Assembly (NCBI GenBank): GCA_900544525.1
Contig: UQVN01000016.1
Location: forward strand, 1-23,681
Reading direction: 5' to 3'
Origin: an uncultured Eubacteriales bacterium
Lineage (GTDB): Bacteria; Bacillota; Clostridia; Lachnospirales; Lachnospiraceae
Length of the DNA: 23,681 bases
The position numbers were made by a program, and so were the translations under genes. Every line of letters starts with the position of its first letter. Position 1 is the stretch's first letter. Below, piece after piece: positions 1 through 8,182 of this stretch. The notes beneath the pieces were generated by a model that saw only the letters and a program-made list of their open reading frames with translations, was not told the DNA's origin and searched no databases.

Positions 1-1180
1 TGAGTTTTTTATAGAAAAGCGGTTTCTTTTAGATAATCAGAATAAACCGATCGGTGAAATTCATTTTTTTTATAATAATAGTAGAATAAAAAAAGCAATG
101 AAAGAAAGGGATAGTAATATTGGAATTTTAGTAGAAAAAGATGGGGGAATCTTTTTTCAATCCCAGTTACAAGAAGAAAATGTAAGCTTTGATAATAAAA
201 AGTATCAAATAATACGAGGGGCATCGGCAGGATTTAATGTCATCTGTTATGTACAAAAGAAAGAAGCAAAGAAACTATCCTACTCTTTACGGACGTTAAT
301 GATTGGTCTTGGAATTGGATTTATCGTAATTGGTGAATTGTTTGTGCATCTTTATATGAAGAGACTTTCGAACCGATTAAATTCCATTGTCCATGCTATG
401 GAGGAAATCAAGAAAGGAAATTTAAGCGTAAGACTTCCGATTAAAAAACAGGAAGATGAATTAGATGTCATTGGGGTGAATCTAAATGTTATGTGCCAAG
501 AATTAAAAACTTATATTGATAAAAGTTATTTAGCAGAGCTTGGACAAAGGAAAGCGGAAATGGAAGCTATGCAAAATCAGATTAATCCTCATTTTCTATA
601 CAATACGTTAGAAGCGATTCGAATGAAAGCTATGATCAATCAGGATAAAGAAGTAGGAAAAATGCTCTACGGACTAGCAATTATCTTTCGAAGTCAGATT
701 AAAGAAAATCCGATTATACCGATAGCAAAAGAACTTTATCTTTGCAAACAATATTTAGAACTTTATAAATTTCGACATCCCAATCGTTTTTCATTTGATG
801 TAATTTGTCCCGATGAATTAATGGAATATTCGATTTTAAAGTTTTCCATTCAGCCGATTATTGAAAATTATTTTGTCCATGGAATTCGAGCGACGGATAT
901 GGACAACTATATTTTAGTTGAAGTAAAAGAAGAGGAAGAAAATCCTCAGAATATCTTAATTGAAATTATCGATAATGGGAGCGGTATGAGCAAAGAGGAA
1001 TTAGAAAAGAAAAATGAAGAGTTAAGTTTAAAGGAACAAAATCAAGAGTATATTGGTCTGAGTAATATTCAAATGCGATTAAAAATCGAATTTGGAGAAG
1101 AGTATGGAATTTATTTGAGCAGAGGAATAGAAAATGGAGTAAAGGTAACGATGAAAATTCCAAAAAGAGTGGAGAAGTAA
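1..1180 (+). CDS. Sensor histidine kinase, YesM/LytS-like family (5' partial)
   Basis: The reading frame is open from base 2, so the gene is cut by the window edge and the N-terminal membrane and sensor part is missing. Counting from the ATG at 98, a hydrophobic membrane segment lies at about residues 65-87. A HAMP linker follows (about 88-140), then the His_kinase phosphoacceptor motif NPHFLYNTLEAI, whose His codon is 590-592. An ATPase domain follows with the N box (IENYFVHG), the G1 box (DNGSGM) and a G2-like GLSNIQMRL. This is the architecture of YesM kinases, which sit in the membrane, sense extracellular sugars and phosphorylate a YesN-type regulator. The regulator follows after 33 bp, so the two are surely a pair. 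An internal ATG at 98 is not the true start because the frame continues upstream with similar coding character. Confidence 0.93.
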   Translation, partial: EFFIEKRFLLDNQNKPIGEIHFFYNNSRIKKAMKERDSNIGILVEKDGGIFFQSQLQEENVSFDNKKYQIIRGASAGFNVICYVQKKEAKKLSYSLRTLMIGLGIGFIVIGELFVHLYMKRLSNRLNSIVHAMEEIKKGNLSVRLPIKKQEDELDVIGVNLNVMCQELKTYIDKSYLAELGQRKAEMEAMQNQINPHFLYNTLEAIRMKAMINQDKEVGKMLYGLAIIFRSQIKENPIIPIAKELYLCKQYLELYKFRHPNRFSFDVICPDELMEYSILKFSIQPIIENYFVHGIRATDMDNYILVEVKEEEENPQNILIEIIDNGSGMSKEELEKKNEELSLKEQNQEYIGLSNIQMRLKIEFGEEYGIYLSRGIENGVKVTMKIPKRVEK

Positions 1181-1213
1181 TGGAATAAAAATAGGTAAAA
1201 GGAGAGAGTAATA

Positions 1214-2731
1214 ATGTATAAAGTATTAATTGCAGAGGATGAAGAGTTAATTCGTGAGGGGATTAAAAATATTATTCCGTGGGAAGAATTGGGGTTTTAT
1301 GTCGTACACTGTGCTTCCGATGGAGGGGAAGCACTTCAATTATGGGACAAAGAGAGCGTAGACTTAGTCGTTACAGATATTTCTATGCCAGAAAAAACGG
1401 GACTTGATTTGTTAAAAGAGATCCGACAACAAGATAAACGGGTACGATTTATTATTTTGACAGGATATGATGAGTTTTCTTATGCAAAAACAGCCATTCA
1501 GTTAGATGTAGAAGATTACATATTAAAACCAATTAATGAAGAAGAAATGCAAGAATCCATTAAAAGGTCGAAAGAAAAATTGGAAAAAATGGATTATAAA
1601 ACAAGTATTTTTCAGTACTTGAAAGGAAAAATGGAGTTAGAGGAACATAATCTAGAACAGTGGAAGTTGATAAACTGGTTAAATGCTCCGTTGATTCTAA
1701 GTATATTTTCGTGGGAAGGGAAAGAAGAAAAAGGAAGTGAGTTATTTCATTATGTAAAAGAGAAGTATCGTCATGACCCTGTGCGTTTTTATTATGAGGG
1801 AGATGGAGAAATCGTAGCGATAAAGAGAGTTTTTGATGAGCAGGAAAAAGAAGTGGAATATTTCCAAACAATCCAAAATCAAATAGAAAACGACTGCTCT
1901 ATTAGCACATTTTTTGCAGTCAGTTCGATTGAACATGGAATAAAATCATTAAAAAAACTATATGAAACAGCAGAAAAATTAAAGAAATATCGAATGATAG
2001 AAGGATATGGATTTACTGTTGATATCAACTATCTTAATAGAAAAGGCAATATGGTATCCATAGTTGATGAGGAAGAAATAAGAAAAATACTTGTATCAAG
2101 AGAGCAAGAAGCAATGGTTCGTTATTTAGAAAAAATCTTTTTTCATGCAGCGAAAGAAAGTAATAGTTCTCTTGATGGGATTTATCGTGTTCTGGTAAAA
2201 ACGGCTCTTATTTTCCAAAAAACGATGGAAGAATTTCAGATTCAAAATGTGAAGTTGGATTTTGTAGATTTTTTGGAAACACTTCATCGATTAGAAGATC
2301 TTTACCAATTGAAACAACATTTTACAACGGTTGCATTTAGCATTATGGAGGAGCTTGCACCAGAAAAAGTAAGTTATACCCCAGTGATTCAAAAGATTAT
2401 CCATGAAATGAAAGCTGATCCTGCACAAAATGTAAATTTAAAAAGTCTATCAAGTAAATATCATATCAATGCCTCTTATTTGGGACAACTGTTTCAAAAA
2501 GAAGTTGGTTGTAGTTTTGTGAATTATGTCAACCGTTTACGAAATGAAAAGGCAAAGGAGTTGATTTTAAATACGGATAAAAAGATCAATGAGATTGCTA
2601 AAATCGTAGGCTATGCGGAATCCAATTATTTTTATCGGAAGTTTAAGCAATGTTATGGAGTTTCTCCTAATACAATGAGAGAGATGAAGCATTATGAGAC
2701 AGCTTCGTATGATTTGCATAAAAATAGATAG
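1214..2731 (+). CDS. AraC-family response regulator, YesN-like
   Basis: A 505-aa two-domain regulator. The receiver domain (about residues 1-120) has the acidic pocket EDE near residues 8-10, the phosphoacceptor D55 in VVTDISMP and the conserved K105 in ILKPINEEE. A middle region of about 250 residues has no recognizable motif, as is common in YesN proteins. The C-terminal 100 residues form an AraC double helix-turn-helix (SLSSKYHINASYLGQLFQ and INEIAKIVGYAESNYFYRKF). AAGGAGAG lies just upstream of the ATG. It is expected to be phosphorylated by the adjacent YesM-type kinase and to activate the sugar-transport operon starting about 120 bp downstream. That target is inferred from position. Confidence 0.95.
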   Translation: MYKVLIAEDEELIREGIKNIIPWEELGFYVVHCASDGGEALQLWDKESVDLVVTDISMPEKTGLDLLKEIRQQDKRVRFIILTGYDEFSYAKTAIQLDVEDYILKPINEEEMQESIKRSKEKLEKMDYKTSIFQYLKGKMELEEHNLEQWKLINWLNAPLILSIFSWEGKEEKGSELFHYVKEKYRHDPVRFYYEGDGEIVAIKRVFDEQEKEVEYFQTIQNQIENDCSISTFFAVSSIEHGIKSLKKLYETAEKLKKYRMIEGYGFTVDINYLNRKGNMVSIVDEEEIRKILVSREQEAMVRYLEKIFFHAAKESNSSLDGIYRVLVKTALIFQKTMEEFQIQNVKLDFVDFLETLHRLEDLYQLKQHFTTVAFSIMEELAPEKVSYTPVIQKIIHEMKADPAQNVNLKSLSSKYHINASYLGQLFQKEVGCSFVNYVNRLRNEKAKELILNTDKKINEIAKIVGYAESNYFYRKFKQCYGVSPNTMREMKHYETASYDLHKNR

Positions 2732-2803
2732 TAAAAATAATATATGACTAGAAAAAGTATAGTAAATCCATAATGTTTGAACTTTTAGGGCGAGAGGAAT
2801 CCA

Positions 2804-2812
2804 TGCTATGAT
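2804..2812 (+). promoter_or_regulatory. Candidate extended -10 promoter of the sugar operon
   Basis: TGCTATGAT (TG at 2804-2805, TATGAT at 2807-2812) fits an extended -10 element 37 bp upstream of the first permease. No good -35 lies at the proper distance: TTGAAC is 24 bp away. That is what one expects of a promoter needing an activator such as the adjacent AraC-type regulator. The TSS is unproven. Confidence 0.45.
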
Positions 2813-2848
2813 TATTCCATAAAAAGAAAAAGAAAGGAGGAGCAGTCG

Positions 2849-3778
2849 ATGAAAGAAAGATGGAAGAGATTAAAAGCGAATAAAGAGCTATTACTACTTA
2901 GTTTACCAGGAGCGATTTGGTTTCTTTTATTTGCTTATCTCCCTTTACCGGGAATTTTATTGGCCTTTAAGCGACTGACCTTAAGTGATGGTGGATTCAT
3001 TAAAAGTTTTATGGAGAGTGATTGGGTAGGGTTTGATAACTTTAAATTCTTATTTTCTAGCGGAGATATGTGGAAAGTATTCCGAAATACTGTTGGATAT
3101 AATGTGTTATTTATTATATTAGGAATTGTGTTGCCAATCATAATTGCATTGATGCTCAATGAGTTGCGTAATAAGAAGATGGCAAAAATCTATCAAAGCT
3201 CTATGTTCTTACCTTATTTTTTATCTTGGGTTGTTGTTAGTTATTGTCTCTATGCTTTTTTAAATCCAGAAAGAGGTCTTGTCAATATGACCTTACAGAG
3301 TATGGGAAAAGATGGAGTTTCTTGGTATTCAGAAAAAGCATGGTGGCCATTTCTCTTAATCTTTATGAGTCAGTGGAAGGGAATCGGATACAATGCAGTT
3401 GTTTATTTAGCTTCTATTTGTGGCATCGATAAGACCTATTATGAGGCGGCCACTCTAGACGGCGCATCAAAGATACAGCAAATGAAATACATTACGATTC
3501 CGCTTTTAAAACCAGTTGTTATTATTTTATTTATTATGTCGGTTGGAAGAATCTTTAGTGCAGACTTTGGGTTATTCTTCCAGTTACCAATGGATTCTGG
3601 TGCATTATATGATGTTACGAATGTACTTGATACTTATATTTATCGAGCATTGACTTCATTAGGAGAAATCGGAATGAGTTCTGCAGGAGCATTATTCCAA
3701 TCTGTTGTTGGATTTATTCTGATTATGACGGCTAATAAAATTGTATCAAAATTGGATAATGAAAGTGCCTTATTTTAG
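2849..3778 (+). CDS. Sugar ABC transporter permease, LplB-like
   Basis: A 309-aa integral membrane protein with about six hydrophobic segments, the first at LLLLSLPGAIWFLLFAYLPL. The cytoplasmic EAA loop reads YYEAATLDGASKIQQMKYITIPLL, the contact site for the ATPase subunit. This is the binding-protein-dependent transport inner-membrane component (BPD_transp_1, LplB/YtcP-related branch). AAAGGAGGAG precedes the ATG. It starts the transport operon, with the second permease 5 to 14 bp downstream depending on its start. It should form the membrane channel with that protein for a mono- or oligosaccharide. No ATPase gene accompanies it, as is common for this family, where a shared MsmK-type ATPase works with many transporters. 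Confidence 0.94.
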   Translation: MKERWKRLKANKELLLLSLPGAIWFLLFAYLPLPGILLAFKRLTLSDGGFIKSFMESDWVGFDNFKFLFSSGDMWKVFRNTVGYNVLFIILGIVLPIIIALMLNELRNKKMAKIYQSSMFLPYFLSWVVVSYCLYAFLNPERGLVNMTLQSMGKDGVSWYSEKAWWPFLLIFMSQWKGIGYNAVVYLASICGIDKTYYEAATLDGASKIQQMKYITIPLLKPVVIILFIMSVGRIFSADFGLFFQLPMDSGALYDVTNVLDTYIYRALTSLGEIGMSSAGALFQSVVGFILIMTANKIVSKLDNESALF

Positions 3779-3792
3779 GAGGGATGATTCTT

Positions 3793-4764
3793 ATGTCAAA
3801 AGAAGAGAAAGCTGATAAAAAAGTCTCAAAAAAGGCAGAAAAGATAAAGGAAATGCAAGAAAGTACCTGTCCTTATAATCAGATTAAAAAGCCGACAAAC
3901 ATTTTATTTAATGCCATTCTTTTTTTATTAGGTGCTATTTGTGTCATTCCATTTATTTTCGTTATTTTAATCTCTTTTACGGATGAACAATCGTTAGTGA
4001 CTTATGGATATAGTTTTATTCCAAAAAAATGGAGTCTTGATGCTTATCAGTACATAATTAGTGGAGGATCTACTATTTTAAAAAGTTATGGAATCACGAT
4101 TTTTGTAACTATTGTTGGCACATTGCTTACTTTATTCTTAACAGGAACTTATGCGTATGCCCTTTCAAGAAAAAGTTATGCATATCGCAAGTTTTTCACA
4201 AAATTAGCTATGGTACCAATGTTATTTAATGGAGGTCTTGTTGCATCTTATATGGTCATGACTCAGATTCTTCATCTTAAAAACTCTATTTGGGCATTGA
4301 TACTTCCACTTGCTCTTGGTTCTTATAATATTATTATTCTTCGTACTTTCTTTAAAACGAGTGTTCCAGATGCAGTTGTAGAGTCTGCCAAAATTGATGG
4401 AGCTAGTGAGTGGAGGTTATTTTTACAAGTTGTTATTCCAATGTCCCTTCCAGGGCTTGCAACGATTGGGCTATTTGCAACACTTGGTTATTGGAATGAC
4501 TGGTATCAAGCAATGCTTTATATTGATGAACCAGCAAAAATGCCTCTCCAATATTTACTCATGCGATTGGAAAAAAATATTGAATTTTTAAATGCCAATA
4601 AAGCGACTTTGGGGGTAACTGGTGTAGAGATGGCAAATGCAATGCCAAAAGAAACAATTAAGATGGCAATTGTTGTAATTTCAACATTACCAATTATATT
4701 TGCCTATCCGTTTTTCCAACGATACTTTATTAATGGATTAACGATTGGTGCAGTAAAAGAATAA
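3793..4764 (+). CDS. Carbohydrate ABC transporter permease, LplC-like
   Basis: A 323-aa second inner-membrane subunit. It has a charged N-terminal tail, about six membrane segments (first at ILFNAILFLLGAICVIPFIFVILISF) and the EAA loop VVESAKIDGASEWRLFLQVVIPMSLP. An ATG at 3784 is also in frame, but it directly abuts the ribosome binding site GGAGGG (3778-3783). The ATG at 3793 leaves a normal spacing of about 9 bases and is preferred. The end motif GLTIGAVKE is typical of the LplC/YtcP group. It pairs with the preceding permease and receives substrate from the lipoprotein encoded 22 bp downstream. Confidence 0.94.
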   Translation: MSKEEKADKKVSKKAEKIKEMQESTCPYNQIKKPTNILFNAILFLLGAICVIPFIFVILISFTDEQSLVTYGYSFIPKKWSLDAYQYIISGGSTILKSYGITIFVTIVGTLLTLFLTGTYAYALSRKSYAYRKFFTKLAMVPMLFNGGLVASYMVMTQILHLKNSIWALILPLALGSYNIIILRTFFKTSVPDAVVESAKIDGASEWRLFLQVVIPMSLPGLATIGLFATLGYWNDWYQAMLYIDEPAKMPLQYLLMRLEKNIEFLNANKATLGVTGVEMANAMPKETIKMAIVVISTLPIIFAYPFFQRYFINGLTIGAVKE

Positions 4765-4786
4765 TAGATTTGGGAGGAAAAAACAA

Positions 4787-6289
4787 ATGAAATTGAAAAA
4801 AGTAATGGCAGCTGGAATGGCAGCTGTAATGACTATGGGAGTATTAGCAGGATGTGGTGGCACAAAAAAAGTGGAAACTAACGCTGATGGCAAAGAAGTT
4901 GTGAACTTGAAATGGTATCAAATTGGTGATGCACAAGAAGATATGGAGAAAGTGGAACAAAAGATCAATGAGTATACAAAAGATAAGATCGGAGTGACCA
5001 TTGATATTACACAAATTTCATTTGGTGATTATAATAGTAAAATGCTTGTTGCTACCAATACAGGAGAAGAGTTTGACTTAGTTTATACTTGTTCTTGGGC
5101 TCATGACTTCGCTCAGAATGCACAAAAAGGAGCGTTTTTAGCATTAAATGATTTGTTAAAAGAAGAAGGCAAAGAGATGTATGAGTCCATTGACAAAAAA
5201 TTCTGGGAAGCAGCTACAATCGATGGAAATATTTATGCCGTACCAAGTCAAAAAGAAATTGGTAGTATGCCGATGTGGGTATTCACAAAAGAATATGTGG
5301 ATAAATACGATATTCCATATGAAGACATTCATTCTTTAGAGGATTTAGAGCCATATTTACAATTAATCAAAGAAAAAGAGCCAGATGTTGTACCTCTTTA
5401 TTTATCAAAAGACTTTAGTGCACCCGCTTACATGGATTTAATTCAAAAACCAATTGGAATTGAATATGGTGATACGACATTAACTGTAAAGAATTTATAT
5501 GAAACAGATAAAATGATGGATACATTAAGAACGATGCACAAATATTACAAAGCAGGCTATATTAATCAAGACGCTGCTACTGTAACACCAGATAACATCA
5601 TCAAACGTTTCGTATCCAAAGGGGATGGGCAGCCATATGCAGAGAAGATCTGGAGCAAAGACCTTGGATATGAAGTTGTGGCTTCTCCAATTATGGATAC
5701 GGTTGTAACAAACTCTTCTGCTCGTGGAGCGATGACAGCTATTTCAAGAACTTCAAAACATCCAAAAGAAGCGATGAAATTTTTAAATCTTGTCAATACG
5801 GATGAATATTTAAGAAATCTTTTAAACTATGGTATTGAAGGGGAACATTGGGAAAAAGTTGCCGTAACAGACGATGAGAAAAAAGAATTTGAAGGAAAAG
5901 ACTATATTTATGATTATAAAGTAAAATTAAATGCGGATACACAGAAGAAATATTCTGTTCCTTACTATGTACAAGGCGATATGTTTAAAACATATGTACT
6001 TGATACAGAGCCTCTTGATAAATGGAATACGTTCAAAGAATTTAATGATGAAGCAGTGGCAGCACCAAGTTTTGGGTTTAACTTTGATATTACACCAGTA
6101 GCTACAGAAGTTGCAACGTTCCAAAATATTTTAAATGAATTTGGTGCAGCCATTAATACTGGTAGTGTTGATCCAGATGTTTACGTTCCAAAGTTATTAG
6201 AAAAAATGAAAGCAGCAGGTTCTGATAAAGTAATCAAAGAGATGCAAAAGCAGATCGATGAATGGAAAGCAAATCAAAAAGCAGAGTAA
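4787..6289 (+). CDS. Sugar-binding lipoprotein, LplA-like with DUF3502-type C terminus
   Basis: A 500-aa extracellular solute-binding protein. The N terminus is a lipoprotein signal peptide with lipobox LAGC and Cys23 as the predicted lipidated residue, so it is tethered to the outer face of the membrane. The C-terminal part (FGFNFDITPVATEVATFQNI through the final helix ending in DEWKANQ) matches my recollection of the DUF3502 region of LplA-like binding proteins. GGGAGG lies upstream of the ATG. It is the third gene of the transporter operon and defines its specificity. The downstream beta-mannosidase and lyxose/mannose isomerase suggest a beta-mannoside ligand, but the ligand cannot be read from the sequence. 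Confidence 0.93.
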   Translation: MKLKKVMAAGMAAVMTMGVLAGCGGTKKVETNADGKEVVNLKWYQIGDAQEDMEKVEQKINEYTKDKIGVTIDITQISFGDYNSKMLVATNTGEEFDLVYTCSWAHDFAQNAQKGAFLALNDLLKEEGKEMYESIDKKFWEAATIDGNIYAVPSQKEIGSMPMWVFTKEYVDKYDIPYEDIHSLEDLEPYLQLIKEKEPDVVPLYLSKDFSAPAYMDLIQKPIGIEYGDTTLTVKNLYETDKMMDTLRTMHKYYKAGYINQDAATVTPDNIIKRFVSKGDGQPYAEKIWSKDLGYEVVASPIMDTVVTNSSARGAMTAISRTSKHPKEAMKFLNLVNTDEYLRNLLNYGIEGEHWEKVAVTDDEKKEFEGKDYIYDYKVKLNADTQKKYSVPYYVQGDMFKTYVLDTEPLDKWNTFKEFNDEAVAAPSFGFNFDITPVATEVATFQNILNEFGAAINTGSVDPDVYVPKLLEKMKAAGSDKVIKEMQKQIDEWKANQKAE

Positions 6290-6326
6290 GCAAAGGAAAT
6301 ATAAAAGTTAAATAGCAAAAAGATTA

Positions 6327-6363
6327 GGAACGTAAAATTGGCATAATGTGGGTTTTGCGTTCC
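6327..6363 (+). other. Intergenic mRNA hairpin between binding-protein and DUF4432 genes
   Basis: The arms GGAACGTAAAA (6327-6337) and TTTTGCGTTCC (6353-6363) pair over 11 positions with one G-U. The loop is 15 nt and no T-run follows, so it is not a classic terminator. It lies 37 bp after the binding-protein stop. It may protect the upstream transporter mRNA or lower downstream expression, which would be usual where binding protein is needed in excess. Confidence 0.6.
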
Positions 6364-6389
6364 TTCGTAAAAAGAGTGTAGAAAATAGT

Positions 6390-7436
6390 ATGGAAAAAAA
6401 AGAAATATTAAGCTATGTGGGAAATATGCAACAAGTGGCATATGTAAGACAGATTGAATATCAAGAAGGTCGAGCTGGTAAAATGAAAGCCATTGAAGTG
6501 AAAAATGGACCGTTATCCTATACAATTATGGCGGATAAATGTTTAGATATAAGTGAGCTTTCTTATCGGGGGATTTCCATCAATTTTTTATCCAAGCCTG
6601 GACTAATGGGAAGAAATCATTTTGATACTTATAAGCAAGAAGCACAAAGAAGTATTATGGGTGGAATGCTTTTTACTTGTGGAATGGAAAATATTTGTGC
6701 TCCTTGTGAAATCGATGGAATAGAATATCCGATGCACGGAAGAATTCGAACAACACCGACAGAACATCTTTGTACCGATGCTTATTGGAGTGAAGAAGGG
6801 TATGTTCTTTCTGTTTCTGGTGAAATGCGAGAAGCGGAATTGTTTGGAGAAAATTTAGTTCTGAGACGAACAATAAAGAGTAAATTTTTGGAAAAAGAAA
6901 TTTGGATCGAAAATGAAATCGAAAACCAATCTTTTAGAGAAGAGTCATGTATGATACTTTATCATTTTAATGTGGGATATCCTTTTTTGACAGAAGATTG
7001 TGAGATGTTTTTTCCAACAAGAAAGGTAATACCACGAGATGAGATATCAGAAAAAAATAAAGGTACTTGGAATAGAATGGAAATTCCAAAAGCAGGAGAA
7101 GAGGAGTCTGTTTTTTTACACGATCTTGCTATGAATGAAAGCGGAGAGACTTTTGTTGTTATTTATAACCACAAATTAGAATTAGGACTGAAATTAAAGT
7201 TTCAAAAAGAAAATCTCCCTTATTTTATGGAATGGAAATCCATTGCAGCAGGAGATTATGTCATTGGACTTGAACCAGCAAACGCCAGTGTATATGGAAG
7301 AGTTTATCACGAAAAACGAAAGGATGTTCCAACACTTGCCCCATTTGAGAAAAAGAGAATGGATTTTGTTTTACAGATTTTAGAAGGAAAACAACAATTA
7401 GAAGAAGTAAAGGAAGAGATTCAAAAGCTGTTATAA
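6390..7436 (+). CDS. DUF4432 family protein, aldose 1-epimerase-like
   Basis: A 348-aa protein whose N-terminal pattern (YVGNMQQVAYVRQIEYQEGR, then TIMADKCLDISELSYRG) and central MGGMLFTCGMENICAPCE / YPMHGRIR are those of the DUF4432 branch of the galactose-mutarotase-like superfold. It has no signal peptide and should be cytoplasmic. A GTG at 6348 would extend it by 14 residues, but it lies inside a hairpin and has no nearby ribosome binding site. The ATG at 6390 fits family N termini, although its own site is weak. The neighbours (transporter, sugar isomerase, beta-mannosidase) suggest it handles the anomeric form or an epimer of the imported sugar. The exact reaction is not known to me, so function beyond 'sugar epimerase-like' is inference. 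Confidence 0.85.
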   Translation: MEKKEILSYVGNMQQVAYVRQIEYQEGRAGKMKAIEVKNGPLSYTIMADKCLDISELSYRGISINFLSKPGLMGRNHFDTYKQEAQRSIMGGMLFTCGMENICAPCEIDGIEYPMHGRIRTTPTEHLCTDAYWSEEGYVLSVSGEMREAELFGENLVLRRTIKSKFLEKEIWIENEIENQSFREESCMILYHFNVGYPFLTEDCEMFFPTRKVIPRDEISEKNKGTWNRMEIPKAGEEESVFLHDLAMNESGETFVVIYNHKLELGLKLKFQKENLPYFMEWKSIAAGDYVIGLEPANASVYGRVYHEKRKDVPTLAPFEKKRMDFVLQILEGKQQLEEVKEEIQKLL

Positions 7437-7481
7437 TAAAAGAAATAAAAAATAACTTAGATTGGAATAGGAGAAAAGAAA

Positions 7482-8168
7482 ATGAAACGTTCTGAAATTA
7501 ATCGAGCATTAAAAGAAATGGAAGCGATGGCAGAAAAATGTGGATTTAAACTTCCACCATTTTGTAACTTTACACCAGAGGATTGGAAAGAAAAAGGACA
7601 TGACTATGATGAAGTCCGTGACAATATGTTAGGATGGGACATTACAGATTATGGGCTTGGAAGATTTGATGAAGTTGGTTTTTCTTTAATTACTATTCGC
7701 AATGGTAACGTAAAAATGCCTGAAAAATATACAAAAACATATGCTGAGAAACTTCTTTATATTAAGGAAGGACAATCAGCACCAATGCATTTTCACTGGC
7801 ATAAGATGGAGGATATTATCAATCGAGGTGGCGGAAATGTGTTAATTCGTGTCTATAATTCCACAGAGGATGGGCAGTTTGCGGACACCGATGTGACGGT
7901 AAACTGTGACGGTAGAGAGTTTACAGTGCCAGCAGGAACACAAATTCGTCTTTGCCCAGGAGAAAGCATTACAATTTATAAATATATGTATCATGATTTT
8001 GCATTAGAAGAAGGAACAGGTCCTGTTCTTCTTGGGGAAGTTTCTATGTGTAATGATGATGAAAATGATAATCGTTTTTATGAACCAATTGGAAGGTTCC
8101 CAGAAATTGAAGAAGACGAAGCACCATATCGTCTCCTTTGTACAGAATATCCAAAAGCGAAAGAGTGA
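7482..8168 (+). CDS. D-lyxose ketol-isomerase (also D-mannose/D-fructose isomerase)
   Basis: A 228-aa cupin-type sugar isomerase recognized by its overall pattern (MLGWDITDYGLGRFDEVGFSL, then PMHFHWHKMEDIINRGGG). The likely metal ligands are H103, H105, E110 and H171, matching the two-His, Glu, His set of the family. Length is as expected. The family interconverts D-lyxose and D-xylulose and usually also D-mannose and D-fructose. Directly followed by a beta-mannosidase (14 bp gap), it most plausibly converts released mannose to fructose for glycolysis. AGGAGAAAAG precedes the ATG. Product identity is firm at the family level. The in vivo substrate is inferred from context. Confidence 0.93.
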   Translation: MKRSEINRALKEMEAMAEKCGFKLPPFCNFTPEDWKEKGHDYDEVRDNMLGWDITDYGLGRFDEVGFSLITIRNGNVKMPEKYTKTYAEKLLYIKEGQSAPMHFHWHKMEDIINRGGGNVLIRVYNSTEDGQFADTDVTVNCDGREFTVPAGTQIRLCPGESITIYKYMYHDFALEEGTGPVLLGEVSMCNDDENDNRFYEPIGRFPEIEEDEAPYRLLCTEYPKAKE

Positions 8169-8182
8169 GAATAGGAAAAAAA

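Noticed and set aside
6348..6389. GTG start extending the DUF4432 protein by 14 residues
   Set aside because: It lies in a hairpin, lacks a nearby ribosome binding site and does not fit the family N terminus.
8138..8182. TTG start for the beta-mannosidase inside the isomerase gene
   Set aside because: The ATG at 8183 has a suitable ribosome binding site and the normal family N terminus.
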